Shown: positions 58,727 to 64,000 of the stretch, in pieces | Position numbering within the stretch: the stretch's first letter is position 1 | Layout: each line of letters starts with the position of its first letter | NCBI GenBank assembly: GCA_028023455.1 | Contig: JAQFVV010012420.1 | Span: 9,319,194 to 9,383,193 of the forward strand | Direction: 5' to 3' | Source: Epiperipatus broadwayi | Lineage: Eukaryota > Onychophora > Udeonychophora > Euonychophora > Peripatidae | DNA length: 64,000 bases | Notes under the pieces: model-generated | What the model saw: the letters and a program-made list of their open reading frames with translations, nothing else | The model's database searches: none | Told to the model about the DNA's origin: nothing | Program-made: the position numbers and the translations under genes

Positions 58727-58784
58727 AGTTTTGCCTGTTTTAATAAGTTATAAGCAAGCATAAAAAATGGTGATCATGTGAGGT
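58727..58784 (+). repeat. Terminal piece of the hammerhead-bearing repeat
   Basis: AGAGTTTTGCCTGTTTTAAT, then TATAAGCAAGCATAA and TGATCATGTGA match the end of the family unit in inverted orientation (compare 50330-50390). The hammerhead block is absent. Confidence 0.6.
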
Positions 58785-58807
58785 TTTATGTATTATTGTT
58801 ATTATAT

Positions 58808-60506
58808 TGAACCGAGTTCGAATATGTACATTCGAAACACCGGCCGCTTAGGCAGAGAAGAACATACTCGGAGAGTATGTATGCCCAAACGATAGCTATA
58901 AAGTATATAACTAGCATTACATTTCCAGGACATAGCTTCTTCTCGGCTGTTGAGTTCAACACCAAGTTCAAAGCACTTTTTTTTGTTTGTGTATAAACAC
59001 GGGCGCCAGCTGCTTATTCTAAAAGAATACTAAAAGAATAGACAACGCACTTTGAACAGTGGCCACTAACTCAACACCTAAATTCACGACTAGCTCAGTT
59101 GTCACTAATAGATTATACTTAATTAGTGGTTAAAAGATTTGATAAAAGGAATTGATAAAAAGAATTGACCGACAAATAAAGTTTAATTTTAAAGATAATT
59201 TATTAACTAACATTTATTTACTAAATTTAAACATTTTATAATTCTAATAAAACACACGCATATTTTAAATTAACATTTCTAAATAGTTTAAATATTCCTA
59301 TAGATTTAATAACAGAACACTCTAATTTAACTAATAAATATTGATATAATGATCACGCACATATTAACTCATGTACACACATAATAATAATAAAGTATTA
59401 CATAGCATTTGAAATTTAATCACACATATCAATAGTTCATTTATGTATGATATAAAGTTCATATAATTAGACTCTTGAAAGATTCGTATGAATTAATGCA
59501 ATGCAATGGCTATTACAGTATAAACGAAATAAGCAAATGTTTTTACCTAGGCTTTTGAATGTAGACGTAGAATTTTGTTCTCTTTGGTGGCTGCTTTCGG
59601 TGAGGATATTTCCATTATGAATGCTTACCAGCCGGCTGGGACTTTTCCTTGATGAGTTTCCTGATTTTCACGATTATTACTATCGGAGACAATTAGATAT
59701 TGACGGAGATTTTCTAAGTTGTTACGTCGACATTATTTCACGGGCAGATCTTGCTGTTCTCATCGGACTTTTTAGGCTGTGGAGAGGCGTGAATTCCCAA
59801 AATCTTCTCAACACTGCATTTTGTTTGTTAACTGACTCAATTAATTTCTGAACTGCACTACTCAATTACTTTTGTGAACTGACTCACTCAACCAATTTGT
59901 GAACTCACTACTGTCCGATAAAAAAAGGTCTATTTATACCTGCGCCTTGTTGTCTTTCTAATATCTCCGGCAAAGATCTGTTGTCAAATTCCAGTAATAA
60001 TCATTTGATAAATGTGTTTTGGAAGATTGCTTAATTAGTAATAGCCATGCAATAAAACGTGTTGTTTTATTTTATTAATAGCCATTGCCGTGTTTTTAAT
60101 GATAATCTTCTTTTATTTCGCATACATTTTATTTATTTACAAATCACACATATATACGCACATATATTTTTAATACAATTTACTATTTAGTTTTAACATT
60201 ATTTTTTCTTTAATTAAACTTGAATGAAAAGAGATTTGTATGTTTTAACTTTTTAAATTATATTTTTACGAATACTAATAAAAACTCTTTACTTTCTTTT
60301 ATAACCCTTAGTTTAATTTCTCTAACGAAACACCCCTCTCCCCTTCTGAAATTAACGATAGAAAACTATTTGATTCTTATCTTTTCCGAAAACAAGCTGC
60401 AATAAACTCAACATTTAATTTTATGTTTCTCTTTTATGAAAAATTACTTTAATAATTTAATTTTAGATAAAATTATATGTGCCTATATCAATATAGGTAC
60501 ATTACA
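58808..60506 (-). repeat. 3' LTR (minus-strand element)
   Basis: A 1699-bp LTR with TG...CA ends on the minus strand. The purine tract AAAAGGAAGGGCGG lies directly before it (complement of 60507-60520). It contains a TATA box on the minus strand at 59930-59940. Open frames inside the LTR on either strand have no family match and are taken as chance. Confidence 0.9.
59930..59940 (-). promoter_or_regulatory. TATA box in 3' LTR
   Basis: The minus strand reads GGTATAAATAG, about 570 bases from the LTR start. It agrees with the minus orientation deduced from the primer-binding site. Confidence 0.6.
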
Positions 60507-60756
60507 CCGCCCTTCCTTTTGAGAGTAAAATGCGTCATTTTTGACCATTTTATCTCTGACAACATTAAATCTTAATTTATTATTCTTTCTAAGTTTGCTT
60601 TTTGGTATCTTTTCCTTTTCCATGCTAAGGGCAATCTCCAATTATGCTTTTCTTCCTTCTATGCTGGTAACATTGCTTACAATGTTCGTCCTGGATAATG
60701 ACCACGAGGACAAACTAATTTTGTGGCACAGGGATCTTTTATAAACGAAGCTTCGG

Positions 60757-60950
60757 CTGCCGATTCTCTTGATCGGACTTTGACTAAGAAAAGGTGGCTG
60801 CAAATGGCAGGAATTTCAACTGTCCATTTCCGACTTACGCCCTGGAAAACGATTGCCGATTCTCTTGATCGGACTTTGACTAAGCAGCTGCAATGGCAGG
60901 AATTTTCAACTGTCCATTTCCGACTTACACTTTGGAAAATGAGGTACGAG
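60757..60950. repeat. ~97-bp tandem duplication near 3' end of LTR element interior
   Basis: GCCGATTCTCTTGATCGGAC, followed by TTTGACTAAG, GGCAGGAATTT and CAACTGTCCATTTCCGACTT, occurs at 60757-60853 and again at 60854-60948, with a few indels. On the minus strand both copies can encode a VSRKWTVE...LVKVRSRESA peptide, which may be a leftover of the missing pol end. Confidence 0.85.
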
Positions 60951-61995
60951 ATATGGGGATTCTCCCCTGAAAAGTGACTTATGACTTACTCTGGTTGTTG
61001 CCAGTGCGCTTTTTTTAAGAGGAATGATCCCGGCCAATCCGTTGCGGGTACCAGAATTTATCCAGTCGAGAGCTTTAAACTTAATCCTTATCTAACTTAT
61101 TTCAATACTACCCTCATCCCTTTAGATTCGAACCCTTATACGCTCCTAATACAACTTAGATTGACTTTCATTTATATTATTTTAACCTTTCAATATTATT
61201 TTTAACTACACATGAACATTACTTTAACATATTTATTTGTATTAATCTAATCTTACACCATTATTTCAAACCATTACGAACATTATTTCAACATTATTTA
61301 TTTACACTAATCTTATAATATTATCTTTAAACTATCATGGACATCAATTTACATATTTATTTATATTACGATATTACTTTTAACCCATTACTTTAACTTA
61401 TATATTAACGTGCGTGTACTCAGAAAAAAAAAAAACTATTTTGCTTTATTATGATTCATTCATTATTATTTTACTAGAGATTTTTTTTTTATCTTGATTA
61501 TTTTAAACAATTTATTTACATCCTTTTCTTAACTTACGGTATTCAAAACAAACTTTTATTTTAACATGCGTATATTCAAAAAACTATTTTATTTTACTAC
61601 GAATATTTTATTTATTTTCTACAGATATATTATACTTATTTATTTAACTTGTTTTTATTTTATGTATTTCCGTTATTTTATTCATTTATTTAATTCTACA
61701 AACATTATTTCTAAATCCTTAATTTGACCCATTTATTTAACTTGATTTTATTGATTTTTATTTATTTGAACTGTTTATTTACGAACATTTCCTTAATTAA
61801 TATGTGCGTGGAGAAAAAAAATCTTTTATTTTGCGAAGCCTCCGTTATTATTATTTGACAAAACAATCCATCATTTTAAATAGCGAAATTCTAATTCAGG
61901 CTTTTCACCTATGTCAAAATAATTATATTAGACTCATAGTCCATTTCCGGTCCTTTTTGTTTATTTCCTTTACTATTCCACCCGATTACTAACTT

Positions 61996-62724
61996 TTAAA
62001 CTATGTCAGGCGGTTCCTTCTTTCTTTCTACTAATTTTATAATATAAATCATACTCCATATTCTCACTTCTATTTCTTGATTAAAATCTATTTTATCTCT
62101 TTCTCTTTCCGTTCTATTTTCTGCCTTGTAAATTAGAAAACTTTTAAGCTTTACAGATCTCCATATTTTTCCTAATCGTGAATATTTTTTCCTATGCTTC
62201 CTCTTTGTTTTAAATCTACATCTACAGTGAATGCGGACGTTTACTTTAACCTTTTTAAATTTTGGTAAAAACTTTTCTACACTATCTACTACCATGAACT
62301 TATGTTTTTCTTCTATTTCTTGATCTACATTTGTGTTTACTTTATTTATCACAATGCTATCTGATTCTAATTCAATTTCTACCTCTTTCGTGACCTCAAC
62401 TTCCTGACTTTCTTTAATTAAATCTAACTCTATAACTTCTTGGTTCTTCTCTACCTTTACCATTATCTCACATCTTATTTCTCTTACTTCTGCTCTGAGT
62501 TCTTTAATTTCTGTTTTAACCTGACTAATTTCTGCCTTCAATTCTGCTTTGAGTTCTTCTTTGAGCTCTTGTTGGCTTTGTTTAATTTCTTGACGCATTT
62601 CTTCCATCATTTTCATCATCATTCGCATCTCAGATACTTCTTCTTTCTCCTTTTCTACTAACTGGGGATTTTTAAAATATATTGGGCTTTCTTTCGGATC
62701 CATTTTCAAAAATTTCAATTTCAA
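61996..62724 (-). CDS. Coiled-coil protein in gag position of LTR element
   Basis: This open frame of 242 codons is intact. The start at 62724 is the first Met; MDPKESPIYF from codon 8 is an equally good start and lies about 325 bases after the primer-binding site. Residues 25-100 are almost all Glu/Lys/Gln/Met heptads and predict a long coiled coil. The middle is acidic with Val/Ile (about 100-150), and the C-terminal third is very basic, with KTKRKHRKK. I see no capsid major-homology region and no CCHC knuckle, so a Gag function is inferred from position only. The basic tail could bind RNA. Codon and base composition match the surrounding element. Confidence 0.7.
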   Translation of the reverse strand: MKLKFLKMDPKESPIYFKNPQLVEKEKEEVSEMRMMMKMMEEMRQEIKQSQQELKEELKAELKAEISQVKTEIKELRAEVREIRCEIMVKVEKNQEVIELDLIKESQEVEVTKEVEIELESDSIVINKVNTNVDQEIEEKHKFMVVDSVEKFLPKFKKVKVNVRIHCRCRFKTKRKHRKKYSRLGKIWRSVKLKSFLIYKAENRTERERDKIDFNQEIEVRIWSMIYIIKLVERKKEPPDIV

Positions 62725-63048
62725 AGTACTAGCGCTTATGTTAAACTAAATTTAAATACGACTTATTTATTTATTTTTTCTTACTAAGACGGAAACTCAT
62801 GCTAACTCCACCCTTTTGTCCTTTTTACTACCTGTTCTAACACTTTAACTCCGCCCAAATATCAACTGTCTCTGATTTGATAGCATACATGTCAAAATCT
62901 CTTTTCATTTAAAGAAAAAAAAATCAGTCAATTCTTTTTTTTTTTTAAAAAAAAAATTAAAACACTTTCACAAACGTAATTTAGCTTTTTATAAAAAAAT
63001 TTTAAACAAGAAACATGGTATTTTGTTACTATTGTTTCTTAGGTTCAG

Positions 63049-63065
63049 CCCTATGTTGGGCGCCA
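63049..63065 (-). other. Primer-binding site, tRNA-Lys type
   Basis: The minus strand reads TGGCGCCCAACATAGGG two bases after the LTR end. TGGCGCCCAAC is complementary to the 3' end of a tRNA-Lys, as in many LTR elements. This fixes the orientation of the element. Confidence 0.85.
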
Positions 63066-63067
63066 TT

Positions 63068-64000
63068 TGAACCGCGTTCGAATATGTACATTCGAAACAC
63101 CGGCCGCTTAGGCAGAGAAGAACATACTTGGAGAGTATGTATGCCCAAACGATAGCTATAAAGTATATAACTAGCGTTACATTTCCAGGACATAGCTTCT
63201 TCTCGGCTGTTGAGTTCAACACCAAGTTCAAAGCACTTTTTTGTTTGTGTATAAACACGGGCGCCAGCTGCTTATTCTAAAAGAATACTAAAAGAATAGA
63301 CAATGCACTTTGAACAGTGGCCACTAACTCAACACCTAAATCCACGACTAGCTCAGTTGTCACTAATAGATTATACTTAATTAGTGGTTAAAAGACTTGA
63401 TAAAAGGAATTGATAAAAAGAATTGACCAACAAATAAAGTTTAATTTTAAAGATAATTTATTAACTAACATTTATTTACTAAATTTAAACATTTTATAAT
63501 TCTAATAAAACACACGCATATTTTAAATTAACATTTCTAAATAGTTTAAATATTCCTATAGATTTAATAACAGAACACTCTAATTTAACTAATAAATATT
63601 GATATAATGATCACGCACATATTAACTCGCACACACATAATAATAATAAAGTATTACATAGCATTTGAAATTTAACCACACATATCAATAGTTCATTTAT
63701 GTATGATATAAAGTTCATATAATTAGACTCTTGAAAGATTCGTACGAATTAATGCAATGCAATGGCTATTACAGTATAAATGAAATAAGCAAATGTTTTT
63801 ACCTAGGCTTTTGAATGTAGACGTAGAATTTTGTTCTCTTTGGTGGCTGCTTTCAGTGATGATATTTCCATTATGAATGCTTAACCAGCCAGCTGGGACA
63901 TTTCCTTGCTGAGTTTCCTGATTTTCACGATTATTACTATCGGAGACAATTAGATATTGACGGAGATTTTCTAAGTTGTTACGTCGACATTATTTCATGG
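63068..64000 (-). repeat. 5' LTR, partial
   Basis: The R/U5-side 933 bp of the second LTR, aligned base for base with 58808-59740 apart from scattered substitutions and small indels (for example a 2-base T-run difference near 63240). The rest lies past the window end. Confidence 0.9.

Larger units (their letters stand above)
58808..64000 (-). mobile_element. Non-autonomous LTR retrotransposon, young, cut by window end
   Basis: Two direct repeats, 58808-60506 (complete, 1699 bp) and 63068 to the window end (933 bp visible), differ at about 20 visible positions (roughly 2%). On the minus strand each starts TGTAATGTACC and ends GGTTCA. The internal region (60507-63067, 2561 bp) has a primer-binding site next to the 5' LTR, a purine-rich tract before the 3' LTR and one ORF in gag position. 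There is no protease, reverse transcriptase, RNase H or integrase, so the element would depend on an autonomous relative. Confidence 0.9.

Noticed and set aside
58786-58971. 61-codon minus-strand ORF, repeated within 62989-63258
   Set aside because: Its repetition comes from the LTR pair. It crosses the LTR border and has no family match.

Overview
This is a very AT-rich, intron- and transposon-dense piece of an invertebrate animal genome. There is no bacterial-style gene packing. The only host gene I can support is a spliced one, and nearly everything else is transposable-element wreckage. The phylum cannot be fixed from the sequence. The elements present (RTE/BovB-like LINEs, Penelope-like elements, hAT, Tigger, LTR elements) occur in many molluscs, chelicerates and other invertebrates.

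Host gene: four exons on the + strand (11999-12065, 15244-15336, 19844-19963, 33877-34449) encode the second half of the PHD finger, the linker and the whole Ser/Asn-rich C-terminal part of Integrator complex subunit 12 (INTS12). All exon junctions have GT/AG boundaries and compatible phase. The N-terminal exons, including the first CxxC of the PHD finger, are not visible and probably lie upstream of the window. The introns are 3.2, 4.5 and 13.9 kb and are loaded with mobile elements.

Layout: 1-2530 RTE-like LINE (-). 2809-5602 decayed Tigger/pogo transposon (-). 10.3-11.8 kb palindrome of two Penelope-like (PLE) 3' ends. 12-34.45 kb INTS12, whose introns hold an RTE inversion (17.3-17.7 kb), an RTE 3' part (18.66-19.56 kb), an alternating array of four PLE copies (21.07-28.5 kb) split by an apparent solo LTR (22360-23815), and another LINE fragment (28.9-29.8 kb). 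35.26-35.38 kb is a retroposed tRNA-Gly with poly(A) tail and target-site duplication. 40.57-41.63 kb is a palindrome of two PLE 3' ends carrying tRNA-like and hammerhead-like modules. 44.6-49.0 kb is a LINE interrupted by a hAT transposon (45958-48702) with a perfect 8-bp target duplication. 49.29-52.63 kb is an RTE LINE interrupted by a tandem/inverted repeat insert (49508-50801). 53.3-57.06 kb is a CR1/jockey-like LINE. 58.15-58.6 kb is an RTE 3' end. 58808 to the window end is a young, non-autonomous LTR retrotransposon on the - strand with an intact coiled-coil ORF in gag position.

The most interesting item is a ~440-bp repeat family seen at four places (17.1, 29.8, 49.5-50.8 and 58.7 kb). 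Where complete, it carries a type I hammerhead-ribozyme-like motif (CUGANGA, GAAAC and GUC with a two-part stem I). It occurs as tandem and inverted units flanked by a 10-bp target duplication, which resembles animal 'retrozymes'. It lies next to or inside LINE reverse-transcriptase sequence every time. The PLE copies in the same window carry a second, more degenerate hammerhead-like motif behind a tRNA-like module.
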